From: Sulfitobacter maritimus
GTDB taxonomy: Bacteria; Pseudomonadota; Alphaproteobacteria; Rhodobacterales; Rhodobacteraceae
DNA length: 64,000 nt
Assembly: GCF_013346665.1 (NCBI RefSeq)
Contig: NZ_JABVBB010000038.1
Span: 653,214 to 717,213 of the forward strand
Reading direction: 5' to 3'
The notes under the pieces were generated by a model. It was not told where the DNA came from. It did not search any database and saw only the letters and a list, made by a program, of their open reading frames with translations. The translations under genes were made by a program, and so were the position numbers. Shown here one piece after another: positions 52,365 through 61,170 of the stretch. Within the stretch, counting starts at the first letter, position 1; each line of letters starts with the position of its first letter.

Positions 52365-53138
52365 TTATGCCTTAGCAAACGGGTCCACCGGGTAACTCAC
52401 ATGGACCAGATAAAGCCCCTCCGGCGGGCAAACTGGCCCGCAGGCGGCCCGGTCCCGCGCTGCAAGCGCCGCTGCCATATCCGCCACGCTCCAAGACCCC
52501 GCCCCGACACGCTCTAGCGAGCCGACAAAACTGCGCACCTGATTGTGCAGGAATGACCGCGCGCGCACGTCGAAGTGATACTCCGTCCCGCCCGGTGTCT
52601 CGACCTGTGACACCTGCAACCGATCCAGCGTTTTCACCGGGCTTTCCGCCTGACAAACGGTCGAGCGGAAGGTGGTGAAGTCGTGCTTGCCCACCAGCAA
52701 ATCTGCCGCCGCCTGCATTGCATCGACATCGAGCGGATGTTTGATCTGCCAGACCAACCCGGCCTGATGTACCGCAGGGGCGCGGCGGCTGAGAATGCGG
52801 AAGTGATAGCGCCGCTCCAGCGCCGAGAACCGCGCGTGGAAATCATCGGGTGCCAAGACGCAATCGGTGATTGCGATGGGCTGGGGTTTCAGGTGGTAGT
52901 TCAACGCCTCGCCCAACCGAAAGGGCGACCAGTCGCGCGCCAAGTCGCAATGGGCGACCTGAGCCAGCCCATGCACGCCTGTATCGGTGCGTCCCGCAGC
53001 GGCAATCGTGTGCTCGCCCGGTTCTAATCGGGCCAAGGCGGCCTCGATGGATCCTTGGACGGTGGGCAGGTCAACCTGTCGCTGCCACCCCTTAAACGGC
53101 GCGCCGTGGTATTCGATTTTCAGAGCATATCTGGGCAT
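52365..53138 (-). CDS. truA: tRNA pseudouridine(38-40) synthase
   Basis: Isomerises uridines 38-40 in the anticodon stem. 257 residues; the catalytic aspartate is in [15 protein letters not shown], with FKGWQRQ upstream and [13 protein letters not shown] downstream as family signatures. The start at 53138 ([12 protein letters not shown]) is chosen over an ATG 36 nt earlier because it matches the family N-terminus. Divergent from ycjX. Confidence 0.95.
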   Translation of the reverse strand: MPRYALKIEYHGAPFKGWQRQVDLPTVQGSIEAALARLEPGEHTIAAAGRTDTGVHGLAQVAHCDLARDWSPFRLGEALNYHLKPQPIAITDCVLAPDDFHARFSALERRYHFRILSRRAPAVHQAGLVWQIKHPLDVDAMQAAADLLVGKHDFTTFRSTVCQAESPVKTLDRLQVSQVETPGGTEYHFDVRARSFLHNQVRSFVGSLERVGAGSWSVADMAAALAARDRAACGPVCPPEGLYLVHVSYPVDPFAKA

Positions 53139-53227
53139 GAACCGGGCCTTAGCGCGGGTGGGCGCTTCTGGCAATCCCCGCTTGCCAGCCCTATGTTAAC
53201 GCCAAAGACAAAGGGACGGGCGCAGCT

Positions 53228-54655
53228 TTGGGTATTACGGGCATTGCCGACGGCATTTGGCGGCAGTTTGAGAATGTCACCGACACGGTGGGCGAGACGT
53301 TTTTCGAACCGGTCATTCGGCTGGGCGTCACTGGGCTTGCGCGTTCGGGCAAGACGGTTTTCATCACCTCACTTGTGGCGAACCTTCTGGACCGGGGCCG
53401 GATGCCGGGGCTTCTCGCGGCCTCAGAAGGGCGGATCGAAGCGGCGTTTTTGCAGCCGCAACCTGACGATACCGTGCCGCGCTTTGATTATGAGAACCAC
53501 CTCGCCGCGCTGACTGGCAAAACGCCGCATTGGCCGGAAAGCACGCGGGCGATTTCGGAACTGCGGCTGTCGCTTAGGGTGCGGCCCAATGGGCTGCTGG
53601 CTGGGCTTCAGGGGCCGCGCACTTTGCACCTTGATATCGTGGACTACCCCGGCGAATGGCTGCTTGATCTGGCGCTGATGGATGTCTCCTATGCCGAATG
53701 GTCCGCGCAGGTATTGCAGCGGATTGCAAACCGCGAAGAAGCGGCGGGCTACCGCGCCTTGGCGGAACAGACCGACCCTCATGCCGAGTTGGACGAGACC
53801 ACCGCCCGCAGGCTTGCCGACAGCTTTGCCGACTACCTGCAAACCGCCCGCAAGAATGGCTATTCCGACTGCACGCCGGGGCGGTTCTTGCTGCCCGGAG
53901 ACCTTGCAGGCTCGCCGGTGCTGACCTTCGCACCGCTGCCCGGCTCGGACGGAGCGCCGCGCAAGTCGCTGATCCGCGAAATGGCGCGACGGTTTGAGGC
54001 CTATAAGAAACAGGTCGTGCAGCCCTTTTTTCGCGATCACTTCTCAAGGATTGACCGGCAAGTGGTGCTGGTCGACGCGCTTGGCGCGATCCACCAAGGG
54101 CCGCGTGCGGTGGAAGACCTGCGCGGCGCGATGGCCGATATTTTGGGCGCGTTTCGCCCCGGAACGAATAATTTCCTCACCACTCTGCTGCGCGGCAAAC
54201 GGGTGGAGAAAATCCTCTTTGCCGCCACCAAATCCGACCATTTGCATCACAGCCAGCACCCCCGCCTGAGCGGTATCATGCAAGCGTTGATCCGAGAGGC
54301 ACGGGACCGGGCTCAATACGCGGGCGCCGGCACGCGGGCCATGGCGATTGCCAGTTTGCGGGCCACGACCGAAGATGTGATGACCCATGGGGGCGAGCAG
54401 CTCGATGTGGTGCGCGGCACCTTGCTCAATGATGATGAAACGCGCGGGCGGCAGGCGGCCTTCTATCCCGGCGAGTTGCCCGAAGACCCGGCACATTTGC
54501 TAACGCCTGCGCGGCAGGGCGCGCAAGATTGGTTGGGCGCAGACTACCAGATCATGCGCTTTGCCCCGGCGGTGCTCGACCTGCGCGCCGGCGACGGGCC
54601 GCCGCACATCCGGCTCGACCGCGCGGCGGAATTTCTGATTGGGGATCGGCTATGA
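53228..54655 (+). CDS. YcjX-family GTPase (DUF463)
   Basis: A 475-residue P-loop NTPase of the YcjX group. Walker A is GLARSGKTVFITSL near residues 36-49, and a Walker B-like IVDYPGEW follows at about 138. Proteobacterial YcjX is stress-inducible and usually encoded with the membrane protein YcjF, as here. Its role is not established. TTG at 53228 is the first usable start, about 10 nt after AAGGGA. Overlaps the acetyltransferase gene by 4 nt. Confidence 0.85.
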   Translation: MGITGIADGIWRQFENVTDTVGETFFEPVIRLGVTGLARSGKTVFITSLVANLLDRGRMPGLLAASEGRIEAAFLQPQPDDTVPRFDYENHLAALTGKTPHWPESTRAISELRLSLRVRPNGLLAGLQGPRTLHLDIVDYPGEWLLDLALMDVSYAEWSAQVLQRIANREEAAGYRALAEQTDPHAELDETTARRLADSFADYLQTARKNGYSDCTPGRFLLPGDLAGSPVLTFAPLPGSDGAPRKSLIREMARRFEAYKKQVVQPFFRDHFSRIDRQVVLVDALGAIHQGPRAVEDLRGAMADILGAFRPGTNNFLTTLLRGKRVEKILFAATKSDHLHHSQHPRLSGIMQALIREARDRAQYAGAGTRAMAIASLRATTEDVMTHGGEQLDVVRGTLLNDDETRGRQAAFYPGELPEDPAHLLTPARQGAQDWLGADYQIMRFAPAVLDLRAGDGPPHIRLDRAAEFLIGDRL

Positions 54656-55116
54656 GCGCGGTGTTGACACGGGCCGCCACCTTACGTCCGGCGCAGCCTT
54701 TAGACGCTGGCACAGTCGGAGAGATCATGACCGACTTTGCCCGCAACGCGGGCTGGTTGCCACGTATCCACACGGCGGCAGAAGACATCGCTCACGCGGA
54801 TGCGATGATCGCGCGAGGCTGGGTGACAGTGGCCGAACAAGACGGGCGCATTGCAGGTTTTGCAGCCTGCGAAGGGGCTGAGTTGGACGCGCTTTATGTG
54901 GCGAAATGCGCAAGGGGGCAGGGGGTTGGCTCTGCGCTTTTAGACCGGCTCAAGGCCACCCGCCCGGCGCTGACCTGCTGGACCTTTCAAGCCAATACCC
55001 CGGCCATCGCTTTCTACAAACGGCACGGATTTTCAAAGACGGCGCAGAGCGATGGCAGCGGCAATGACGAAGGCTTGCCAGACCTGACATTGCATTGGCA
55101 AAGGGAGGCCGCGTAA
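54652..55116 (+). CDS. GNAT-family N-acetyltransferase
   Basis: A 154-residue acetyltransferase. The acetyl-CoA loop is ARGQGVGSALLDRL (motif A, residues 85-98), and FYKRHGFSKT is the C-terminal signature. The substrate is unknown. It is wedged between ycjX and ycjF with overlaps of 4 nt and 1 nt, so it must be translated with them; the usual pair lies without this gene in E. coli. Confidence 0.85.
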   Translation: MSAVLTRAATLRPAQPLDAGTVGEIMTDFARNAGWLPRIHTAAEDIAHADAMIARGWVTVAEQDGRIAGFAACEGAELDALYVAKCARGQGVGSALLDRLKATRPALTCWTFQANTPAIAFYKRHGFSKTAQSDGSGNDEGLPDLTLHWQREAA

Positions 55117-56120
55117 TGGCCCGAGGACCGATCCTGTTTGACCTTGAAGGCGACAGCAAGCCGCAGCCTTCGGTGGCCGAGGCCCAGCCTGTGCCGGATG
55201 TAGAGTTCGAAGCGCCACCGCCCAAGGGCCAAGCGATGCAGATCGCGGCGCAATTGGCGGCACGCAAACCGTCCAAACTGCTGCGGCTGTTTTGGGCGCT
55301 GGCGGGGGCGCTGATCACGGCGTTGGTATCTATCGCGGCATGGACATTCGTCACCGATCTGATGGCTCGCTATCCGCTGCTTGGCTGGGCGATGACCCTG
55401 TTGCTGGGGGCGTTCTTGCTGGTGCTGGCGCTGCTTTCTTTGCGCGAACTCGCCGCGTTTGGCCGCTTGGCGCGGTTGGATGGGCTGCGCCATGACGCGG
55501 GTGAGGCGTTGGCCCAAGCGGATCTGGCGGCCGCCCGCAGCGTAACGGACCGGCTAGAGGCGCTTTACAAACATCGCGAGGATACCCGCTGGGGCCGCGA
55601 CCGGCTGGCCGAGTTGCGCGGCGATCAGTTCGATGCAGAAGCCCTGATCGGATTGGCCGAACGCGAGGTCTTGGCCCCCTTGGACCGCGCCGCCATCCGC
55701 GAGGTTGAGGCTGCAGCCCGCCAAGTGGCCGCCGTAACAGCGCTCGTGCCTTTGGCCTTAGCCGATGTCGCCGCCGCTTTGAGCAGCAACCTGCGCATGA
55801 TCCGGCGGATTGCGGAGATTTACGGCGGGCGGTCGGGTTTTTTCGGCTCGTGGCGGCTGACCCGCGCGGTGCTGTCCCATCTGGTGGCAACAGGTGCCGT
55901 GGCGGTGGGGGACGACCTGATTGAGCCGCTTTTGGGCGGATCGCTCGTGGCCAAATTGAGCCGTCGTTTTGGCGAAGGTCTGGTGAACGGTGCGCTGACT
56001 GCCCGCGTGGGCGTCGCAGCGATTGAGGTCTGCCGCCCCTTGCCCTTTGCCCGCGAAAAGCGCCCCGGCGTGCGCGGGATCATCAAACGGGCTTTGACCG
56101 GGGTTTTCGGGAAAGAGTGA
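55116..56120 (+). CDS. YcjF-family membrane protein (DUF697)
   Basis: A 334-residue inner-membrane protein with two strong helices at about residues 58-105, a charged helical region, and a DUF697-like domain (RLTRAVLSHLVATGAVAVGD, GEGLVNGALTARVG). AGGGAGG precedes the start by 7 nt. Partner of the YcjX GTPase in the same operon; the pair is of unknown function, with ties to envelope stress in enterobacteria. Confidence 0.85.
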   Translation: MARGPILFDLEGDSKPQPSVAEAQPVPDVEFEAPPPKGQAMQIAAQLAARKPSKLLRLFWALAGALITALVSIAAWTFVTDLMARYPLLGWAMTLLLGAFLLVLALLSLRELAAFGRLARLDGLRHDAGEALAQADLAAARSVTDRLEALYKHREDTRWGRDRLAELRGDQFDAEALIGLAEREVLAPLDRAAIREVEAAARQVAAVTALVPLALADVAAALSSNLRMIRRIAEIYGGRSGFFGSWRLTRAVLSHLVATGAVAVGDDLIEPLLGGSLVAKLSRRFGEGLVNGALTARVGVAAIEVCRPLPFAREKRPGVRGIIKRALTGVFGKE

Positions 56121-56124
56121 ACGG

Positions 56125-56904
56125 CTAGGCAGCAGCCGCCTCGCGAACTGCCCGGAGGGGGTGCTGAACCAGCCCCTTCCACGGCGCTACCTTCAGCCCC
56201 GGCAAATAACCCCATTCCTGCGCCATTGCCGCCTGCGCCTCGGTCATGGGCGGAGCGCCGTGATAGGGCAGGTTGCCGTCCGCTATCGCTTCGGCAGGTG
56301 CAGCACCGCGCAGGTCGAGAAAGGCTGCAATGCGGCGCAGGGCGTGCGAGGGGTCCGCGATGATGTCTTCGTAGCGAAGGATCATCACCGCATGAAGATA
56401 GGGCAGGTCTTGCACCAATTGCGCCTGTGCCGCCAACCAGTGATCGATCAAGGCGGGCGCAGGGGCATCGACCCAAGAGGCAACAGAAGCCGCGACCGCT
56501 TCGGGGTGGCGCAGAACCACGATAAACTGCGCCATAGGAAAGAGTTGCTGCATCAGCCGCATGCGCGTCAGATTAACCGGGGATTTTTCGACCCGCCATT
56601 TCAGATCAGGCGCGAACCACGGCGCCCAATCATGCTCCAGCCTTTGCCGTGTTTCCAAGCTGTTTAGCGGGTGCGTTTCGGTCAGATGTTCCGCCGGGTT
56701 GGTTGCAAAATGCATGGGCCGTCCCGATTGGGCCGTATGTGCGATGGCCCCTTGCAGATAGACACCTTCATTCTCAGGCGCGGCAGAACCGGTGATGCCG
56801 CCCGCACCGGGCAGCGCATTGGCCAGGCGGTTGACCAAAGAGGTGCCAGAACGATGCAGCCCGCCAATAAACAAATAGCGCGGCGGCATCTTCACAGGTG
56901 TCAT
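56125..56904 (-). CDS. Sulfotransferase family protein
   Basis: A 259-residue PAPS-dependent sulfotransferase. The 5'-phosphosulfate loop is FIGGLHRSGTSLV near residues 12-24, and the 3'-phosphate site is VVLRHPEAVAASVASW with RYEDI after it. The acceptor is unknown. It converges with ycjF, with only 4 bp between the stops, and is divergent from the four-gene glycosyltransferase operon across 147 bp, so sulfation of the operon's saccharide product is plausible but unproven. Confidence 0.85.
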   Translation of the reverse strand: MTPVKMPPRYLFIGGLHRSGTSLVNRLANALPGAGGITGSAAPENEGVYLQGAIAHTAQSGRPMHFATNPAEHLTETHPLNSLETRQRLEHDWAPWFAPDLKWRVEKSPVNLTRMRLMQQLFPMAQFIVVLRHPEAVAASVASWVDAPAPALIDHWLAAQAQLVQDLPYLHAVMILRYEDIIADPSHALRRIAAFLDLRGAAPAEAIADGNLPYHGAPPMTEAQAAMAQEWGYLPGLKVAPWKGLVQHPLRAVREAAAA

Positions 56905-57051
56905 GCAGGCAAAACTTCGCTGTTCTCAGGGCAGGGATGACAAGGGAGATAGCGTGGTTTGGCGTGGCTTCCACAGGCAATCGAGTTAACATTTGTTATC
57001 GGAACGTAACTGGCCTGAACGGGGCTTCCCCACCGTAAGGAGGCCCGTTTC

Positions 57052-59100
57052 ATGTTCATTTGCCACATCGCTCTGGGGGGCTGTTTGACAGCTCCGAATG
57101 TCAACTATGGCGTTACGGAAGACACCGGCGGCCATATTGCCTATATCCTTGGTGCAGCCCGCGCACAGGCGGCGCGCAGTGATGTGAAAAAGGTCCAGAT
57201 CGTGACCCGCGCCTTTGAGGATCCGTCCTTGGGGGCGGTCTACGCACAGACCGATCAGCAAGTGGGGCGGGGGCTGTCGATCCGTAGGCTTTGGACGGCT
57301 GAGCGTGGTTATTTGAGCAAGGAGAACCTTGCAGCTGAAATCCCGGCATTGACCGAGGCCTTTCTGGACGATCTTGCAGCGGCAGAGCGTAAACCCGATG
57401 TGATCCATGCACATTTCTCGGATGCGGCAGAATTGGCCTTGGCCGCGCGCGAGCGGTTTGGCATCCCGGTGATCTACACGCCCCATTCCTTGGCGTTGAG
57501 CAAATCCTGCGCGGTTGTCGATGAGCAGCGCGTCGTGGCGGAGCGCCGGGCGCTGACGCAGGCAGATGCGGTGGTGCTGTCCTCCCGCGATGAGGCAGAG
57601 CACCAAGTTGCGGCCTACGGTGATGATGCGCAGGCGCGGGTGCATCGGGTCTCGCCCGGAGTGTCCCTGCGGCGTCCGGCTGCACAGGGCGCGGGCCGTG
57701 CGTTGCTTGCCGATACGCTGAGCGATCTTGACCGTCCGTTGCTGCTCGCCGTGGCCCGTCCGGTGGCGCGCAAGAACCTGTCGACCTTGGCGCGGGTCTA
57801 TGCCAACAGCCCGGAGCTTCAGGCGCGGGCGAACCTTGTGATCCTCGCGGGGCAGCACGGCGATCCGCTGCAAGCGAATTCTGAAGCGCGACAGGAATTG
57901 GACCAGTTGCGCAGTCTGTTAGCGCGAGAAGATCTGCGCGGCAAAGTAGCGCTCCCGCCGCAGCACACGCAGACAGATGTGGCGGCACTTTACGAAGGCG
58001 CAGCGCAAAGCCGGGGGATTTTCGTCAATCTTGCCCTGCATGAACCCTTTGGCCTGACCATGTTAGAGGCGGCGTCACATGGGCTGCCAGTGGTGGCCAC
58101 GCAGGAGGGTGGCCCTGCGGATATCGTAGCCGACCTTGGTCATGGCATCTGCGTGCCACCACGTGACGAAGCCGCCATCGAAGACGCGCTGCTGCGGTTG
58201 CTGGACGACCCCGCGCAATGGGACGCAGCCGCACAGGCGGGCAGGGCGCATGTGTCGCGCTACGATTGGGCCGAATGGGCGGCGCAGGTCCATTTGATTT
58301 GTCAGGACATCCAGCGCCCTCAAACGATCCGCCGTGCGCCGGTAATGCTGGCGAGCGATATCGACAATACCTTGACGGGCTGTGTCCCTTCGGCTGGGTT
58401 GTTCCGCGGCTGGATCACGCGGGACGCACCGCTTTTTGCGGTAGCGACAGGGCGATCCTTGCCCGAAGCACGGCGGGTCCTGCGCGATTGGGAGCTTCCG
58501 ATGCCGCAGGTTTTTATCACCTCCGTCGGGACTGAAATCTATCTGCCGGATGCGCAGGGGCGGTTGTGCCTCGATACGGTTTTTGCCCGCAAGCTCGATG
58601 CTTCGTGGCGCCGGGCGCAAGTGCTGCGGGCCTTGCAGGACTTCGGCTTTGACTGGCAGCCCGAGATTGAACAGCGGCGATGGAAGCTCAGCGGCTTTGG
58701 CAATGCGCGGACCGCACGGCGGCTTGAGCGGCATCTGTGCCGTCGGGGCGTCGAAGCCCAAGTCGTTGCCTCACATGGCCGGATGATCGACGTCCTGCCT
58801 GTGGCTGCGGGCAAGGGGCCTGCGGTCTGCGCTGTGGCGAAACGCTTGGGCGTGCCGATGGATCAGGTTGTCGTTGCGGGCGACAGCGGCAATGACTTCG
58901 ATATGTTGCAAGCGGTCGAGACCGGACCGGGGCGTGGTATCTTGGTGGGTAACGCGATGGACGGGATGCGCGAGCGGCTCCGGGGGGCGCGGCTTTATCA
59001 TGCGCGGGCGTCCCATGCGGCGGGTGTGTTGGAGGGGTTGGAGACCTTTGGCTTCGCGCAGAACGCCATCGACGCGGATAGCAAGTTGGTGGCGCAATGA
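57052..59100 (+). CDS. Sucrose-phosphate synthase/phosphatase-like fusion protein
   Basis: A 682-residue two-domain enzyme. Residues 1-425 are a GT-B glycosyltransferase of family 4 similar to sucrose-phosphate synthase (DTGGHIAYILGAARAQ, YTPHSLALSK, E-x7-E in EPFGLTMLEA). Residues 432-682 are a HAD type IIB phosphatase of the sucrose-phosphatase kind with Asp436/Asp438 in SDIDNTLTG and GDSGNDFDML. All phosphatase motifs look intact, so one chain could make free sucrose or a close relative. AAGGAGG precedes the start. Sugar donor and acceptor are inferred. Confidence 0.85.
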   Translation: MFICHIALGGCLTAPNVNYGVTEDTGGHIAYILGAARAQAARSDVKKVQIVTRAFEDPSLGAVYAQTDQQVGRGLSIRRLWTAERGYLSKENLAAEIPALTEAFLDDLAAAERKPDVIHAHFSDAAELALAARERFGIPVIYTPHSLALSKSCAVVDEQRVVAERRALTQADAVVLSSRDEAEHQVAAYGDDAQARVHRVSPGVSLRRPAAQGAGRALLADTLSDLDRPLLLAVARPVARKNLSTLARVYANSPELQARANLVILAGQHGDPLQANSEARQELDQLRSLLAREDLRGKVALPPQHTQTDVAALYEGAAQSRGIFVNLALHEPFGLTMLEAASHGLPVVATQEGGPADIVADLGHGICVPPRDEAAIEDALLRLLDDPAQWDAAAQAGRAHVSRYDWAEWAAQVHLICQDIQRPQTIRRAPVMLASDIDNTLTGCVPSAGLFRGWITRDAPLFAVATGRSLPEARRVLRDWELPMPQVFITSVGTEIYLPDAQGRLCLDTVFARKLDASWRRAQVLRALQDFGFDWQPEIEQRRWKLSGFGNARTARRLERHLCRRGVEAQVVASHGRMIDVLPVAAGKGPAVCAVAKRLGVPMDQVVVAGDSGNDFDMLQAVETGPGRGILVGNAMDGMRERLRGARLYHARASHAAGVLEGLETFGFAQNAIDADSKLVAQ

Positions 59101-60254
59101 CACGACCTATCGGTTATTTCGTGCATCATCAGGGGCGCGGCCATGCGGAGCGTTGTGCGGCAGTGGTCAACGCCCTGCCAGCGGCGCAGCCGGTGACGGT
59201 GTTTTGCGCACGCCCCGACATCTTCCCAAACTTTACACGCCCGGTTGAGGTGGTGGCCTTGCCCTCGCTTTTCGAAGCATCGGGAGAGGAGGATATCAGC
59301 GATTTCACCTCGGCCCCCGATACCGTGCATTGTGCGCCGCTTGGTTGGCCCGGCATTCGCCGTGCGATGGCCACGTTGGCCAGCTGGTTTGACAGCGCTA
59401 ACCCGGTGTTGATGATGAGTGATGTCTCGGCAGAGGTGGCGCAACTGGCGCGGCTGTGTTCGGTGCCGCATGTGAAAGTGTTGCAACATGGTCTGCGGGA
59501 TGATCCGGGGCATCAGGCGGCCTATGACGGGGCGGTGGGGCTGCTTTGCCCGGCGGCACGGGCCTTGGCCCAGCCGGACTGGCCGGAGCGGCATTTGGCG
59601 AAAACCCATTTTGCAGGCGGATTGGGCGTCGAGGTCCAGCGCCCAGACAGCGCGCGGCGGGCAGCGGCGCGTGCGGCGCTTGGGGTGGCCCCCGAGCAGC
59701 GGTTGGTTGTTGTGATGTCAGGCGGGGGCGGCACTGGCTTTGCGTCGGCCCCCTTTGGGATCGCGGCGCGTGCGATGCCTGAGACCGCTTTTATCACCAT
59801 CGGGCAGATGGCGCGGGACTGGCATGCGACCGAACCGGCCAATCTGCAACATCACGGCTGGGTGAAAAACGCGCCAGACTATCTGGCTGCTGCTGACTTG
59901 GTTGTGGCCTCCACAGGTAATACCACCTGTCATCAGATACTTGCCGCCGAAACGCCTTGGCTTGCCGTTCCAGAATGGCGTTATTTCGATGAACAGGTGG
60001 AGAAGGCCCGTGCGCTCGACCGCGCCGGCGCCGCGCATCACTTGCCGAGTTTTCCTGCGTCGGCCGGACAATGGCGTGCCGCGTTGCAGCAAGCCCTTGC
60101 CCGCCATGACCTCCAAGTGCAACGCGCGTTGGTCGATGAGAATGCCGCAGCGGGAACCGCGCGCTGGCTGGGGGAATTGACCCAGCGACTGCTTTCTAAA
60201 ACAGCTATTGAGACAGGAGACATAAATGACGTCGTTCACCCCATCCGCGCCTGA
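59097..60254 (+). CDS. GT-B glycosyltransferase, MurG/GT28-like
   Basis: A 385-residue glycosyltransferase with an N-terminal YFVHHQGRGHAERCAAV (glycine-rich acceptor loop) and a C-terminal donor site with MSGGGGTGFASAP and VVASTGNTTCHQILAAETP. This is the GT28/UDP-glycosyltransferase layout. There is no membrane segment. It overlaps the upstream gene by 4 nt and the next gene by 29 nt. Probably the second sugar-adding enzyme of the operon; the substrate cannot be told. Confidence 0.8.
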   Translation: MTRPIGYFVHHQGRGHAERCAAVVNALPAAQPVTVFCARPDIFPNFTRPVEVVALPSLFEASGEEDISDFTSAPDTVHCAPLGWPGIRRAMATLASWFDSANPVLMMSDVSAEVAQLARLCSVPHVKVLQHGLRDDPGHQAAYDGAVGLLCPAARALAQPDWPERHLAKTHFAGGLGVEVQRPDSARRAAARAALGVAPEQRLVVVMSGGGGTGFASAPFGIAARAMPETAFITIGQMARDWHATEPANLQHHGWVKNAPDYLAAADLVVASTGNTTCHQILAAETPWLAVPEWRYFDEQVEKARALDRAGAAHHLPSFPASAGQWRAALQQALARHDLQVQRALVDENAAAGTARWLGELTQRLLSKTAIETGDINDVVHPIRA

Positions 60255-61170
60255 GACGACCAAGGTCAGCGCCCTCACGCTTGCCCGCGGGCGGGACGCA
60301 CATCTGCGCAATGTTATCATCGGGCTGACCCGTCAGACCCGGCAGCCGGATGAACTCGTCATCGCGGTTATGCAAGATGAGCTTTACGGCGATCTACCGC
60401 AAACCGATTTCCCGATCCATCAGGTGAAAGTCACAGGGCGAGAACTGCCGCTCTCGCGCGCGCGCAACACGGTCGCGAAGACCGCCAAAGGCGATTGTCT
60501 GGTATTTTTGGACGTGGACTGCATCCCCGCACCGGAATTGATTGCGGATTATATGGCCTACGCCATTCCCGGAAACGGGCTGATTATGGGTGAGGTAAAT
60601 TACCTTCCTGCCGGCACCGCATTAGAAGGCTGGTCCTATCACAAACTGGAGGCCGTCGCGGTGCGCCATTCTGACCGGCAAGGGCCGCCTGCGGAAGGGC
60701 TGAAGCGCTGTAAGGATTATCGTTGTTTTTGGTCGCTCAATTTTGCCATTCATCGCGAAGATTGGAACCGCTCCGGCGGCTTTGATGAGCGCTTCACAGG
60801 CTATGGCGGCGAAGATACCGATTTTGGGCGGGAGTTGGACGAGCGCGGCGTGCCGATCTATTGGGCCAAGGGCGCCAAAGTGTTTCACCAGCATCATCCC
60901 CATTGTATGCCGCCGATCCATCACATCCCCTCTATCCTACGCAATACCGAGATTTTCGCCGAAAAATGGGGCCACCGCACTATGAACCATTGGCTGACCG
61001 CATTCCGTTTGATGGGGTTGGTTGGCACCGATGGCGACACACTGGTCCAACTGCGCGCGCCGGATGCGGAGGATTTCGCGCTCTGTGAGCAGCAGTCCGA
61101 TCAGCCCTATGCCAATACGGCGCGGGTGCTGCGCTATCTGCGGGGCGAAGAACGGATCGCGGCGGAATGA
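60226..61170 (+). CDS. Family 2/galactosyltransferase-like glycosyltransferase
   Basis: A 314-residue GT-A enzyme. The DxD metal motif is FLDVDCIPAPELI, and a C-terminal GGFDERFTGYGGEDTDFG matches the galactosyltransferase (GT7-like) acceptor segment. AGGAGA lies 6 nt upstream of its start although the start is inside the previous gene, so it has its own ribosome site. It overlaps the next gene by 4 nt. Confidence 0.83.
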   Translation: MTSFTPSAPETTKVSALTLARGRDAHLRNVIIGLTRQTRQPDELVIAVMQDELYGDLPQTDFPIHQVKVTGRELPLSRARNTVAKTAKGDCLVFLDVDCIPAPELIADYMAYAIPGNGLIMGEVNYLPAGTALEGWSYHKLEAVAVRHSDRQGPPAEGLKRCKDYRCFWSLNFAIHREDWNRSGGFDERFTGYGGEDTDFGRELDERGVPIYWAKGAKVFHQHHPHCMPPIHHIPSILRNTEIFAEKWGHRTMNHWLTAFRLMGLVGTDGDTLVQLRAPDAEDFALCEQQSDQPYANTARVLRYLRGEERIAAE

